Below, piece by piece: positions 5,220 through 5,233 of a DNA stretch of 5,233 bases (positions are counted from its first letter, which is position 1; each line of letters starts with the position of its first letter). Origin of the DNA: Streptomyces lilacinus (lineage in GTDB: Bacteria > Actinomycetota > Actinomycetes > Streptomycetales > Streptomycetaceae); the NCBI GenBank assembly GCA_000715685.1, contig KL569387.1, positions 21,444-26,676 of the forward strand, written 5' to 3'. The notes below the pieces were generated by a model. It did no database searches and was not told the origin of the DNA. It saw only the letters and a program-made list of their open reading frames with translations. A program made the position numbers and the translations under genes.

Positions 5220-5233
5220 TCAGGCCTGCTCGG
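5220..5233 (-). CDS. rpsB: C-terminal end of 30S ribosomal protein S2 (partial)
   Basis: Only the last four full codons and part of another are inside the window, reading Glu-Gln-Ala-stop. The identification rests on gene order, since rpsB precedes tsf almost universally. It also rests on the recalled streptomycete S2 C-terminus, an Ala/Glu-rich extension ending in E-Q-A, and on the terminator-like hairpin 12 nt downstream. S2 is a 30S subunit protein needed for S1 binding. Confidence 0.72.

Noticed and set aside
1..5233. Mobile element, CRISPR, prophage, toxin-antitoxin or novel defence system
   Set aside because: No transposase or integrase, no regularly spaced repeats, no tRNA or attachment site, no composition shift, and every substantial coding region is a recognised housekeeping gene.

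Overview
The window is a high-GC actinobacterial segment, most likely from Streptomyces or a close relative. The reasons are strong G/C bias at third codon positions, GAGGAG-type ribosome binding sites, stem-loops mostly lacking U-tracts, and proteins that read like streptomycete versions (for example a CdsA starting [16 protein letters not shown], and an S2 tail ending E-Q-A). All supported genes lie on the minus strand, so biological order runs from high to low coordinates. I saw no in-frame TTA codon in any of the five complete genes.

In transcription order: the last codons of rpsB (S2, from 5233), tsf (EF-Ts), pyrH (UMP kinase), frr (ribosome recycling factor), cdsA (CDP-diglyceride synthase) and rlmN (23S/tRNA m2A methyltransferase). 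Then, across a TPP riboswitch, come the first 12 codons of a thiamine-regulated gene that runs off the left edge. This is the classical rpsB-tsf-pyrH-frr-cdsA housekeeping cluster: translation factors, UMP phosphorylation for nucleotide supply, ribosome recycling, and the entry step of phospholipid synthesis. rlmN adds rRNA/tRNA modification.

The non-coding part is the most informative. frr and cdsA share one nucleotide (TGATG). Every other gene pair is separated by 145-173 bases, and each of these gaps carries at least one inverted repeat: an 18-bp perfect hairpin plus two more between rpsB and tsf, a 12-bp hairpin between tsf and pyrH, a bulged 12-bp hairpin after pyrH, a canonical terminator with a U-tract between cdsA and rlmN, and a hairpin after rlmN. 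The cluster therefore looks like a series of transcription units or attenuated junctions rather than one tight operon.

The left end holds a well-conserved TPP aptamer whose 3' strand contains the Shine-Dalgarno sequence of the next gene, implying direct translational control by thiamine pyrophosphate. I found no mobile element, CRISPR array, tRNA, rRNA or unknown protein system. The proteins are ordinary housekeeping genes, and what is worth a second look is regulatory.
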